From assembly GCF_005886535.1 (NCBI RefSeq), contig NZ_PNDS01000046.1:58182-122181 (forward strand): 64,000 nt of DNA, in the 5' to 3' direction. The notes beneath the pieces were generated by a model, which worked only from the letters and a program-made list of their open reading frames with translations, did no database searches and was not told where the DNA came from. This document shows positions 8,556 to 16,898 of this stretch, one piece after another (the first letter of the stretch is position 1; every line of letters begins with the position of its first letter). The position numbers were made by a program, and so were the translations under genes. Origin of the DNA: Pseudoalteromonas sp. S2755. GTDB lineage: Bacteria > Pseudomonadota > Gammaproteobacteria > Enterobacterales > Alteromonadaceae.

Positions 8556-9086
8556 ATGAATTATAAAGATGTCTACGAATTCTGGTTTGTTGAATGCACT
8601 GAATCAGATTGGTGGAAGAAGTCTGCGGACTTTGATCGCATAATAAAAAATCGCTTCGGTATTTTGCACCAAATGGCGCACCAAGGTGAGCTTTCGAGCT
8701 GGAGAGCAACACCACTTGGCGCGCTGTGCGAAATCATTATCTTAGATCAGTTTTCACGGAATATATTCAGAGACACTCCTGCGGCGTTTGCCAGTGATCC
8801 TTTGGCGTTATGCCTCACTCAGCATGCCATTGAAAAGGGCTATCATCGCCAGCTTAACGACACTGAATTGATGTTTTTATACCTACCCATGATGCATAGT
8901 GAAAGTCGCATCATCCATCGTGCCGCAGATCATTATTTTCGTGACCTGCCTAATTATGATTTTGAAGTCGCGCATAAAAAAATTATCGATAGATTTGGCC
9001 GTTATCCCCATCGAAATGAAATACTCAATCGTGATTCAACAGAAGAAGAAATGGATTTTCTAGGGACGCCTAACTCGAGTTTCTGA
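8556..9086 (+). CDS. DUF924 family protein
   Basis: A 176-residue soluble helical protein of the DUF924 family (TPR-like fold, biochemical role unknown). Conserved blocks include VYEFWFVE at the start, DQFSRNIFRDTPAAFASD in the middle, and LMFLYLPMMHSE. The C-terminal FGRYPHRNEILNRDSTEEE with FL near the end is a strong family signature. The start is ATG 8556 with AGGAG about 9 bases before it; an upstream in-frame start at 8532 lacks such a site. It stands alone between lysC and the SNF transporter, with about 120 bases upstream. Confidence 0.88.
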   Translation: MNYKDVYEFWFVECTESDWWKKSADFDRIIKNRFGILHQMAHQGELSSWRATPLGALCEIIILDQFSRNIFRDTPAAFASDPLALCLTQHAIEKGYHRQLNDTELMFLYLPMMHSESRIIHRAADHYFRDLPNYDFEVAHKKIIDRFGRYPHRNEILNRDSTEEEMDFLGTPNSSF

Positions 9087-9165
9087 GGTGCGGCTCGAAC
9101 CTCTCGCATTTTCAGCGGAAGTACGTATAATCGGCCGTCTACAAAAATAATGATTGATTACAGAC

Positions 9166-10491
9166 ATGGCTCATACGCGCGATGGATTTCAAAGCCGATT
9201 TGGCTTTGTGTTAGCAGCAGCTGGTGCGGCTGTTGGACTTGGTAACATTTGGGGATTTCCCACACAAGCCGCAAACCACGGTGGCGGTGCATTTTTACTG
9301 GTTTATTTTGCGGTGATTTTCTTACTCGCATTACCTGCACTGTACACCGAATTGTATTTAGGCCACCAGGCACAAGCAAACCCAGTTAAAGCACTTAAGA
9401 CAGCCTGGCGTGAAGGTTATCCGAAAATAGGAGCTGCGGCGGGATATATTGGTCTTGCTGGTGCTATCGTGATGTTAAGCTTTTACTCCATTGTGGCTGG
9501 ATGGATGCTGTCTCATGCACTCGATCCTCTTGTGCAAATGGCTGAATTGGATGCCGCACACCAGTTTCTGAGCGGTGATTCGATGCTGAGAAACTTTATC
9601 TTTACGCCACTGATGTTAATTTTGACTGCGAGCATTATTCTCAAAGGCGTAAAATCAGGCATAGAAGCTTGGTCGCGCAGACTCATGCCCTTGTTACTAG
9701 TATTATTGCTTTGCCTTATCGGTTATATGGCGACATTAGACGGCGCAGCAGAAGGGTTTAGAACGTATTTAGTACCGGACTTTTCAAAAATTAGTGATCC
9801 TGATTTGATCATCGCGGCGATGGGGCAGGCGTTCTTTTCGTTATCGTTGGGTGTGGGCTGCATGATGATTTATGGTTCGTACTTAAAACCGAATGAAAAT
9901 CTACCTAAGCTTACGTTGAGTGTTGCAATGCTAGACACCAGTGTCGCATTTTTGGCCGGTTTACTTATTATCCCAGCAATATTTGTTGCGCAACAAAATG
10001 GTGTTCAAGTATTTCAAGACGGCAAATTAATCGGTGAAGGCCGTTTGATTTTTGCAATTTTACCTGAGCTGTTTGCTAATATGGGTGAAGTGGGGCTATT
10101 AGTAAGCCTGACTTTCTTTGTACTTATGTCGATTGCGTCAGTAACTTCTACCATTTCTTCAACAGAAATTCCGGTGTCTTTTTTAGTTGAAAATCATGGC
10201 TTTAATCGTAAGCACGCGACTTGGTTGGTTACGTTAGTTATCTTATTAGCATCAAGCACGATTATTCTAAACTTTGATTGGCTGTTCGAGTTGGTGATCA
10301 GTCTATTCACGCAATATCAGCTACCATTGATGGGACTGTTCTACTTTATTACTGTTGGTTGGGTTTGGAAGCGCGGTAATCAGCTCCACTTAGAATCTCG
10401 TGGTGCACATTATTGGTTTGCTCAGTACGTTAGATTTGTTTGCCCAGTCTTGATGACCGCGGTATTTATTAACGTAGCACTGGCAAAGTAG
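9166..10491 (+). CDS. Sodium-dependent transporter, SNF/NSS family
   Basis: A 441-residue neurotransmitter:sodium symporter-type protein with about 11-12 membrane helices. The N-terminal RDGFQSRFGFVLAAAGAAVG followed by LGNIWGFP is the helix-1 signature that forms sodium and substrate sites in LeuT-like carriers. Bacterial relatives carry amino acids; the substrate here cannot be told. I start at ATG 9166; a TTG at 9154 would add four residues. A TATAAT at 9126-9131 may be its -10 box. It ends at a bidirectional terminator that faces the convergent DUF2989 lipoprotein gene. Confidence 0.9.
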   Translation: MAHTRDGFQSRFGFVLAAAGAAVGLGNIWGFPTQAANHGGGAFLLVYFAVIFLLALPALYTELYLGHQAQANPVKALKTAWREGYPKIGAAAGYIGLAGAIVMLSFYSIVAGWMLSHALDPLVQMAELDAAHQFLSGDSMLRNFIFTPLMLILTASIILKGVKSGIEAWSRRLMPLLLVLLLCLIGYMATLDGAAEGFRTYLVPDFSKISDPDLIIAAMGQAFFSLSLGVGCMMIYGSYLKPNENLPKLTLSVAMLDTSVAFLAGLLIIPAIFVAQQNGVQVFQDGKLIGEGRLIFAILPELFANMGEVGLLVSLTFFVLMSIASVTSTISSTEIPVSFLVENHGFNRKHATWLVTLVILLASSTIILNFDWLFELVISLFTQYQLPLMGLFYFITVGWVWKRGNQLHLESRGAHYWFAQYVRFVCPVLMTAVFINVALAK

Positions 10492-10504
10492 TGGTGATTT
10501 TTTT

Positions 10505-10533
10505 AAAAGCGGGAAGCGAAAGCTTCCCGTTTT
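10505..10533. terminator. Bidirectional terminator
   Basis: An 8-bp stem CGGGAAGC (10510-10517) and GCTTCCCG (10522-10529) with a stable GAAA tetraloop. TTTT follows on the plus side, and an AAAA tract on the other side gives U-rich RNA in the minus direction. It serves the convergent SNF transporter and DUF2989 lipoprotein genes. Confidence 0.85.
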
Positions 10534-10550
10534 GATTTTGGTAACAAGGT

Positions 10551-11351
10551 TTAGAAATCACGGGGGGAAACAAACTCCCCAGCCTGAATACTCTCGTAAG
10601 TTCGTTGCGCCAATGAATCTAAGTTGGCTAAATCCTTTCCCATTGACGCTAGTTGGTTTGCCACTGGAATAATATCGATATCTTCAACCCCAGAAAGTTG
10701 AGCCACTCGGGCAAAAGTGTATGCATGCTTATATTTTTCGTGTTTGTAGAAAATACTAACTAACGATGAATAGACTTCTGGGTTAGGGGTATGGCCTCTC
10801 TTGTTTAGCTCTAATACACGGTAGAGAATATCGACGGTTTTATCGTCATCTACTTTGGCGTAAAACTCTGCGAGGAAAAGCTGAATTTCGGGATCGTTTT
10901 GAACTCTAGGGTCATCCTGCATGTTCAGTAGCTTGTTCATTGCTGTGCGATCATTGTTACGAGACCAATGATAATAAAGTAGGCCTGGGTGGTTACTGCC
11001 TTTTGTTTCATTGTAAATACGTGTCGTTTCTTTTAGCGCAGTGAGATGACCTTCTACTCGTGAAGTGGTTTTTTCTTTTAGCTTGATGTGCTCAATTTTG
11101 GCGGCGCGAGAAACACACAGGTTGTAGCTTTCTAAATTCTGCAACAAGTCATATTTGTTTTCGTCCGTCGGGGATTTGTATTCGTGATAGCGCGCGTAGA
11201 TAAGCGATGCACGTTCGTCTTTACAGTGACTGTCTTTATTTAAGTCTTCACAAAAACCAGGCGTTTCGCTACACACTTGGTTCAAGGTTAGGGTGTTGTC
11301 GCAACCAGCAAGTAGTAACGCTGCAAAAACTAGCGACTTTTTAAACGCCAT
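10551..11351 (-). CDS. DUF2989 domain lipoprotein
   Basis: A 266-residue lipoprotein with signal peptide MAFKKSLVFAALLLAGC (lipobox LLAGC, Cys17). It matches DUF2989, an uncharacterised family of Vibrio, Shewanella and Pseudoalteromonas. It has three extra cysteines near the N-terminus (CSETPGFCEDL, then HCKDE). The C-terminal half is helical, with TPR-like repeats (PEIQLFLAEFYAKVDDD; PEVYSSLVSIFYKHEKYKHA). Such repeats suggest protein binding in the periplasm. It has its own upstream region shared with divergent gap and shares the terminator on its 3' side. Function unknown. Confidence 0.8.
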   Translation of the reverse strand: MAFKKSLVFAALLLAGCDNTLTLNQVCSETPGFCEDLNKDSHCKDERASLIYARYHEYKSPTDENKYDLLQNLESYNLCVSRAAKIEHIKLKEKTTSRVEGHLTALKETTRIYNETKGSNHPGLLYYHWSRNNDRTAMNKLLNMQDDPRVQNDPEIQLFLAEFYAKVDDDKTVDILYRVLELNKRGHTPNPEVYSSLVSIFYKHEKYKHAYTFARVAQLSGVEDIDIIPVANQLASMGKDLANLDSLAQRTYESIQAGEFVSPRDF

Positions 11352-11539
11352 AGTTTGACCTCAATGATTTTTTATAATTATAGGGGGTTACGCCCGAATA
11401 AACAGGGTAGAGCTAATAGTTTATCAGTTTAACGCAATGAATTGTTCGGTAACAGTGGAGAATCACGGCAGTTTAAATTAGAATAGCCGTGCCCATTCGG
11501 GCTATCCGTTCAAAGAAAATTGTTTATTAGGCAGAAAAA

Positions 11540-12985
11540 ATGACCTTATCTCACGAGCAAGAATATCAAAACAGCTGGCAAGAGCGTCAAGATTATGCAG
11601 AAAGCATGCAACCCCTAATCGGTCGTCTATACCGTAATAAAGGCGTTGAAATCTCTGTATACGGCCGTCCTCTTGTAAGCGCAAGCACCATTGATGTTAT
11701 CAAAGCACACAAAACAGTGGCACGCTTTGAAGAGCGCAAACTACGTCTTCGTGAAAGCTTTCCATTCTTAGAAGTGATCAGCAAAATGGAATTGGCACCG
11801 GGTCGTGTTGACCTTGGTAAGCTAGCTTATGCCTACATTTATAAAAATGCAGGTGAAGGCCGCTCAATCGAAGAGTTTTTAAATGCAGAACTTGCAGAAT
11901 TACTAAACCAAGGCGCACGTCCAGAACCTCGTGACGTTGTTCTTTATGGTTTTGGTCGCATTGGCCGTTTATTAGCACGCCTACTTATCGAACGTGGCGG
12001 CTCTCACGCTGATTTACGCCTACGTGCAATTGTTGTTCGCGGTGGCCGCGATGGTGATCTTGAGAAACGTGCAAGCCTTTTACGCCGTGACTCAATTCAT
12101 GGTCCTTTCAATGGTTCAATCACGGTAGACCATGAAAAAGGTGCGATTAAAGCAAATGGTAACTACATTCAAGTTATCTACGCAAACTCACCTGAAGAAG
12201 TGGATTACACTAAATACGGTATTGAAAACGCACTTATCGTAGATAATACAGGTGTTTGGAAAGATGAAGATGGTTTAGGTAAACACCTTAAATCAATCGG
12301 TGCCTCTAAAGTGCTACTTACAGCGCCTGCTAAAGGCGACATCAAAAACATCGTTTATGGTGTCAACAACTCAGACATTCAGTCTGAAGACAAGATTGTG
12401 TCTGCTGCAAGCTGTACAACTAACGCAATCACACCGGTATTAAAAGCACTTAACGACAAGTTTGGTATTAAAAACGGTCACGTTGAAACGGTTCACTCTT
12501 ACACCAATGACCAAAACTTGATCGACAACTACCACAAAGCTGAGCGTCGTGGTCGTAGTGCCGCGTTGAACATGGTTATCACTTCAACTGGTGCTGCGAA
12601 AGCAGTTGCTAAAGCACTTCCAGAGCTTGCTGGTAAACTAACTGGTAACGCAATCCGTGTACCAACACCAAACGTATCAATGGCAATTCTTAACCTAAAT
12701 CTAGGTAAAGAAACAACTGCTGAAGAGCTAAATGAATTCCTTCGTGAATCTTCACTTTACTCTGAACTGCGTGACCAGATTGACTACACAGCATCAACAG
12801 AAATCGTGTCTACTGACCTTGTGGGTAGCCGTTATGCAGGTGTGGTTGACTCAAAAGCAACCATCGTTGATGGCGACCGTGTAGTACTTTACGTTTGGTA
12901 CGATAATGAGTTTGGTTACAGCTGTCAGGTTGTACGTGTAATGCAAGACATGGCGGAAGTAAAATTCCCGAGTCTACCTCGCTAA
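11540..12985 (+). CDS. gap: Glyceraldehyde-3-phosphate dehydrogenase, long form
   Basis: A 481-residue GAPDH, about 145 residues longer than GapA. Residues 1-130 are a helical N-terminal extension. The catalytic part starts with GFGRIGR (137-143, dinucleotide site) and has SAASCTTNAITPV with active-site Cys292, and HSYTNDQNLIDNYH carrying the catalytic His. After the second strand the sequence reads VVRGGRDGD, where NAD-specific GapA has an Asp. That loss suggests NADP can be used, as in gluconeogenic forms (inference). Codon use looks highly expressed. It is monocistronic and ends in a strong terminator. Similar long forms occur in Vibrio and Shewanella. Confidence 0.9.
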   Translation: MTLSHEQEYQNSWQERQDYAESMQPLIGRLYRNKGVEISVYGRPLVSASTIDVIKAHKTVARFEERKLRLRESFPFLEVISKMELAPGRVDLGKLAYAYIYKNAGEGRSIEEFLNAELAELLNQGARPEPRDVVLYGFGRIGRLLARLLIERGGSHADLRLRAIVVRGGRDGDLEKRASLLRRDSIHGPFNGSITVDHEKGAIKANGNYIQVIYANSPEEVDYTKYGIENALIVDNTGVWKDEDGLGKHLKSIGASKVLLTAPAKGDIKNIVYGVNNSDIQSEDKIVSAASCTTNAITPVLKALNDKFGIKNGHVETVHSYTNDQNLIDNYHKAERRGRSAALNMVITSTGAAKAVAKALPELAGKLTGNAIRVPTPNVSMAILNLNLGKETTAEELNEFLRESSLYSELRDQIDYTASTEIVSTDLVGSRYAGVVDSKATIVDGDRVVLYVWYDNEFGYSCQVVRVMQDMAEVKFPSLPR

Positions 12986-13000
12986 CACGAAATTTACGAT

Positions 13001-13027
13001 AAAAAGCCAGCGCCAGCTGGCTTTTTT
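13001..13027 (+). terminator. Rho-independent terminator of gap
   Basis: An 11-bp stem (arm AAAAAGCCAGC, loop GCCA, arm GCTGGCTTTTT) runs into a T-run, 16 bases past the gap stop. Confidence 0.9.
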
Positions 13028-13230
13028 AGTTTTTGAAACAAGTTCGTTGTGGTAGGCTTGCAAAGATAGGTCAGCTACAATTAGCTAACAAAAAGTTACA
13101 CCTCAACTTTGTGCAAAGACATGCACAGTATTACTTCTCTTTGAGGTTTAATATAATTCTTGACTGAAGCATAGTTGAGTATGGTAACAGTGTATTTACA
13201 CAGCAGTTTTTAACTTATTTAGGGAAACCT

Positions 13231-14358
13231 ATGCGCATTACGAGTAATTTCGATAGTGGTAATATCAAGGTGGTAAAAGCAGAATCACCTGCAGATATTC
13301 AACTAGAAATCAATAAAGACAATGAGTCTGACTTTTTTCAATGGTTTCACTTTAGACTTGAGTCTACGCCTTTTTTAGAGCACAAAATTCATATCAACCA
13401 ACTACTAAACTCAGCCTACCCAGAAGGTTGGGATGACTATCATGCGGTTGCATCTTATGATCGTCAAACTTGGTTCCGTGTGCCAACCCATTACGAGAAT
13501 GGCACATTAACTATCGATTTTGAGCCTGAATGTGCTCATACCTACTTTGCTTACTTTGCGCCTTATAGTTATGAGCGTCATTTAGACCTAGTCTACTGGG
13601 CTCAAGCCCACGATGCGTGCGTTGTAGAGACGCTAGGTCAAACGCTTGATGGCCGTGATATGAGTTTGCTCACTATTGGTGAGCCGTCAGATGAGAAGAA
13701 AAAGATTTGGATCACGGCGCGCCAGCACCCGGGTGAAACGATGGCTGAGTGGTTCGTTGAAGGTCTACTTCACAAACTATTGGATGACGAAGATCCACAT
13801 GCCGCGGCACTGTTGTCGAAAGCGGTATTTTATGTCGTGCCAAATATGAATCCGGACGGCAGCGTTCGTGGTCACCTGCGTACAAATGCAAAAGGCGTAA
13901 ATCTAAACCGTGAATGGCAAACGCCAACACTTGAGAACTCACCTGAAGTTTATTATGTATTAAATAAAATGCATGAAACTGGGCTGGATATGTACCTCGA
14001 TATTCATGGTGATGAAGCACTACCGTACAACTTCGTTGCAGGTAGTGAAGGTATTCCGAGTTATGATGAGCGCCTACAGCGTTTGGAAGAATCTTTCAAG
14101 GCTGCACTGTTAACTATCACACCTGAGTTCCAAGATGAATTTGGTTACGATAAAGATGCACCGGGTGAAGCAAATCTTACCGTAGCATCATGTGCTGTTG
14201 GTGAAGCGTTTAAAGCATTGGCCTATACTGTTGAAATGCCGTTTAAGGACAATGCGAATCTGCCAGATCCATACTTCGGCTGGTCAGACCGACGTTCATA
14301 TCAGTTTGGTCAAGATACTTTAGCCGCAATCTTAAATGTGGTTGACGACTTAAGGTAA
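13231..14358 (+). CDS. M14 family zinc carboxypeptidase, cytosolic type
   Basis: A 375-residue M14 metallopeptidase without signal peptide. Zinc ligands are visible: RQHPGE gives His166 and Glu169, and LDIHGDE gives His259. NMNPDG and VNLNREW are family blocks, and YTVEMPFKD near residue 335 supplies the catalytic Glu. The first about 115 residues form the beta-rich N-domain typical of cytosolic carboxypeptidase-like (Nna1/CCP-type) bacterial members. These enzymes remove C-terminal residues from peptides; the substrate is unknown here. A ribosome site AGGGAAA precedes the ATG. It stands between two terminators as a single gene. Confidence 0.9.
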   Translation: MRITSNFDSGNIKVVKAESPADIQLEINKDNESDFFQWFHFRLESTPFLEHKIHINQLLNSAYPEGWDDYHAVASYDRQTWFRVPTHYENGTLTIDFEPECAHTYFAYFAPYSYERHLDLVYWAQAHDACVVETLGQTLDGRDMSLLTIGEPSDEKKKIWITARQHPGETMAEWFVEGLLHKLLDDEDPHAAALLSKAVFYVVPNMNPDGSVRGHLRTNAKGVNLNREWQTPTLENSPEVYYVLNKMHETGLDMYLDIHGDEALPYNFVAGSEGIPSYDERLQRLEESFKAALLTITPEFQDEFGYDKDAPGEANLTVASCAVGEAFKALAYTVEMPFKDNANLPDPYFGWSDRRSYQFGQDTLAAILNVVDDLR

Positions 14359-14366
14359 GTATAAAG

Positions 14367-14404
14367 ACGGGTAATCGCCATTTGGATTACCCGTTTGTTT
14401 TTGT
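14367..14404 (+). terminator. Rho-independent terminator of the M14 gene
   Basis: A perfect 10-bp stem ACGGGTAATC/GATTACCCGT with an 8-base loop, followed by TTGTTTTTG. Confidence 0.9.
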
Positions 14405-14508
14405 GGGTTTAAAAGAACAACAAAATAATATTTAAAGCAAATTAGTATTAAAAAAATAAGGTAGAACACCTCAACAGGGTGTAATAACAACAATAAAGGG
14501 GAATATTC

Positions 14509-16179
14509 GTGGATGCGTTAGGCAGCTTATTAGATAGCATAGATGGAATGTTAGGTGGTTCACCTTGGTTCCCGTATGTACTGTTAGGGGTAGGTTTATT
14601 TTTTACAATCTACTTGAAATTTCCACAGATCCGATATTTCAAACACGCTTGTAAAGTCGTGACTGGAAAATTCGATAAAAAAGGCCTCGAAGGAGATACA
14701 ACCCATTTCCAAGCGTTAGCTACGGCGCTCTCTGGTACGGTTGGTACCGGTAACATTGGTGGGGTAGCATTGGCAATTTCAATTGGCGGACCTGCGGCAT
14801 TGTTTTGGATGTGGATGACCGCATTTTTTGGTATGACAACCAAGTTTGTGGAAGTGACTTTATCTCATAAGTATCGTGTCCAAACTGATGATGGCACAAT
14901 GGCTGGTGGTCCAATGTACTATATGGATCGCCGCTTAAACATGAAATGGCTAGCGGTTTTATTTGCGATTGCGACTGTAATTAGCTCTTTTGGTACAGGT
15001 AGCTTGCCTCAGATCAATAACATTGCTCAAGGCATGGAGGCGACCTTTGGTTTTGCCCCTATGGCGACAGGCGCAGTGCTTTCAGTTTTACTTGCGCTCG
15101 TTATTCTTGGCGGAATCAAGCGTATTGCAGCTATCACTTCTCGCGTCGTGCCATTAATGGCTGCGATTTATATTCTCGGTTCATTTGCGGTGATTTTTTA
15201 TAATATCGAAAATATCGTTCCTTCGTTCCTTTCTGTATTTGAAGATGCCTTTACAGGTTCAGCAGCTGCTGGCGGCTTCTTAGGGGCTTCTTTTGCGTAT
15301 GCATTCAACCGTGGGGTTAACCGAGGTCTGTTTTCAAACGAAGCGGGTCAAGGTTCAGCACCAATTGCGCACGCCTCTGCAAAAGCCGATGAACCAGTGT
15401 CTGAAGGTATGGTTTCAATTCTTGAACCATTTATTGACACAATCATTATCTGTACCTTGACGGGATTGGTTATTTTGTCATCGGGCGTGTGGACTGAAAA
15501 GTTCGAAACCCACTTTGAGCGCTCGTCTATGGTTATTCTAGACGGTAAATATGACGAATCGAACCAACAAGACCGAGACGCGTTGTATGCCTACTTGAAT
15601 GGTAAAAAAGAGCACAATGTTAAGCCTTTCAATGGTGAAATTGAGGTCGTACAGGGTAAAGCGGTTACAGAAAACTTTACCGTTATCCACTCGCGCTCTA
15701 TTGGTGAGCAAGTGCGTTTTGGTATTACCGAGCGTCACAAGTACACAGGAACAGTGGAAGTGAAAGACGGTTTGCCAACGGACAATAGTATTAGTTTGAT
15801 TGGGCACTCTCTAGTGCACTCGGCAGAGCTGACAACAAAAGCGTTTACCCGAGGTTATTTAGGTGAAAATGGTAAATACATCGTCTCAATTGGCTTGTTG
15901 TTATTCGCGTTTTCTACTGCAATTGCATGGTCATACTATGGCGACCGCGCGATGATTTATCTACTTGGTAGCCGCTCGGTTATGCCATATCGCGTATTTT
16001 ATGTCGCCGGTTTCTTCTGGGCGTCGTTTGCAGACACCACATTGGTATGGAAACTAGCGGCAGTAGCCATTGTAGTAATGACCTTACCTAACTTATTTGG
16101 TATTTTACTACTCAGAAAAGAAATGAAATCTTCGGTTAAAGAATACTGGGAAGATTTCAACAAAGAACACAAACAGTGA
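14509..16179 (+). CDS. Alanine/glycine:cation symporter, AGCS family
   Basis: A 556-residue sodium:amino-acid symporter. Signatures include [20 protein letters not shown] and [20 protein letters not shown]. It begins with GTG behind AAAGGGG, a clear ribosome site. It is about 90-100 residues longer than typical AGCS proteins (about 450) because of a hydrophilic insertion at about residues 330-430, rich in charged residues and lying between membrane helices, probably on the periplasmic side. The C-terminal helices resume at [20 protein letters not shown]. The carrier brings in alanine or glycine with Na+. It is monocistronic; a small hairpin ACACC/GGGTGT lies in its leader (14466-14482). Confidence 0.92.
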   Translation: MDALGSLLDSIDGMLGGSPWFPYVLLGVGLFFTIYLKFPQIRYFKHACKVVTGKFDKKGLEGDTTHFQALATALSGTVGTGNIGGVALAISIGGPAALFWMWMTAFFGMTTKFVEVTLSHKYRVQTDDGTMAGGPMYYMDRRLNMKWLAVLFAIATVISSFGTGSLPQINNIAQGMEATFGFAPMATGAVLSVLLALVILGGIKRIAAITSRVVPLMAAIYILGSFAVIFYNIENIVPSFLSVFEDAFTGSAAAGGFLGASFAYAFNRGVNRGLFSNEAGQGSAPIAHASAKADEPVSEGMVSILEPFIDTIIICTLTGLVILSSGVWTEKFETHFERSSMVILDGKYDESNQQDRDALYAYLNGKKEHNVKPFNGEIEVVQGKAVTENFTVIHSRSIGEQVRFGITERHKYTGTVEVKDGLPTDNSISLIGHSLVHSAELTTKAFTRGYLGENGKYIVSIGLLLFAFSTAIAWSYYGDRAMIYLLGSRSVMPYRVFYVAGFFWASFADTTLVWKLAAVAIVVMTLPNLFGILLLRKEMKSSVKEYWEDFNKEHKQ

Positions 16180-16241
16180 GCGAATTTTAATTAAAATTAT
16201 CTTGTCATTTAAGGACAAGAGTTCGCAAAGGTAGTAGAATA

Positions 16242-16266
16242 GGGCACCTCACAGGTGCCCTTTTTT
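16242..16266 (+). terminator. Rho-independent terminator of the AGCS gene
   Basis: An 8-bp stem GGGCACCT/AGGTGCCC with loop CAC, followed by six T. A second hairpin, CTTGTC/GACAAG (16201-16219), lies just upstream. The T-run is only about 20 bases before the next gene. Confidence 0.92.
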
Positions 16267-16287
16267 GTATTATGGAGAAGTAACACG

Positions 16288-16614
16288 ATGGCAATAGCAC
16301 AGTGCCCAAGCTGCGGTAAATCTATTTCCTCCAAACATAAGTCCTGCCCGCATTGTGAAATCAATTTAGCAGACTTTTCTCAAGAAGACAGAGAGAGAGC
16401 GGCCTCTAGAAATCGTGTAAAACGTCAGCAATCTGTAATGAATTACTCGTTTATTGCACTGATCCTAGTGCTAGGTGGATTCTTATATATCTATTGGCAG
16501 CAGCCTGAACCTAACTCGTTTGAAATGATCGCAAGCAAAAGCGCTATAGGCATAGGTGCGGTTTGGTACTTAATTAATCGAGTCATCCTCGTTATTTTGA
16601 AAAAGAAAAAGTAG
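16288..16614 (+). CDS. Zinc-ribbon membrane protein
   Basis: About 108 residues. The N-terminus holds a zinc ribbon CPSCGKSISSKHKSCPHC with two CxxC pairs (residues 6-23). A short charged linker follows, and then two membrane helices (about 48-68 and 80-103), the last ending in KKKK. GGAG sits about 10 bases before ATG 16288. It is followed after two bases by the DUF1315 gene, so the three genes 16288-19572 form one operon. The zinc ribbon suggests binding of nucleic acid or protein at the membrane, but no function is known. Confidence 0.75.
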   Translation: MAIAQCPSCGKSISSKHKSCPHCEINLADFSQEDRERAASRNRVKRQQSVMNYSFIALILVLGGFLYIYWQQPEPNSFEMIASKSAIGIGAVWYLINRVILVILKKKK

Positions 16615-16616
16615 TA

Positions 16617-16898
16617 ATGAATGTAGATAGCTTAGTTCAAAATATTACCCCTGAAGTATTCGAGCGTTTGCAATACGGCGCGTCAACTGGAAAGTGGCCT
16701 GATGGTACGCCGCTAAGTGATGCGCAGAAAGAGCAAACCGTGCAGTTGGTCATGCTATATCAAGCAAAAGTAGCAAAGTCTAATGAGCAATTCACCATCA
16801 ACGAAAAAGGTGAGATGGTGCAAAAATCCAAACGCGAATTACAACAAGAATTCAAAGCCGACAACGAAATAGCTAGGTTCAGTGAAAATGATCTTTAA
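16617..16898 (+). CDS. DUF1315 (YeaC-like) protein
   Basis: A 93-residue acidic soluble protein matching DUF1315, the family of E. coli YeaC. Conserved blocks are ITPEVFERLQYGASTGKWPD and GTPLSDAQKEQTVQLVMLY. Function is unknown. It follows the zinc-ribbon gene by two bases and overlaps the DUF349 gene by 11 bases, which implies coupled translation. Confidence 0.85.
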   Translation: MNVDSLVQNITPEVFERLQYGASTGKWPDGTPLSDAQKEQTVQLVMLYQAKVAKSNEQFTINEKGEMVQKSKRELQQEFKADNEIARFSENDL

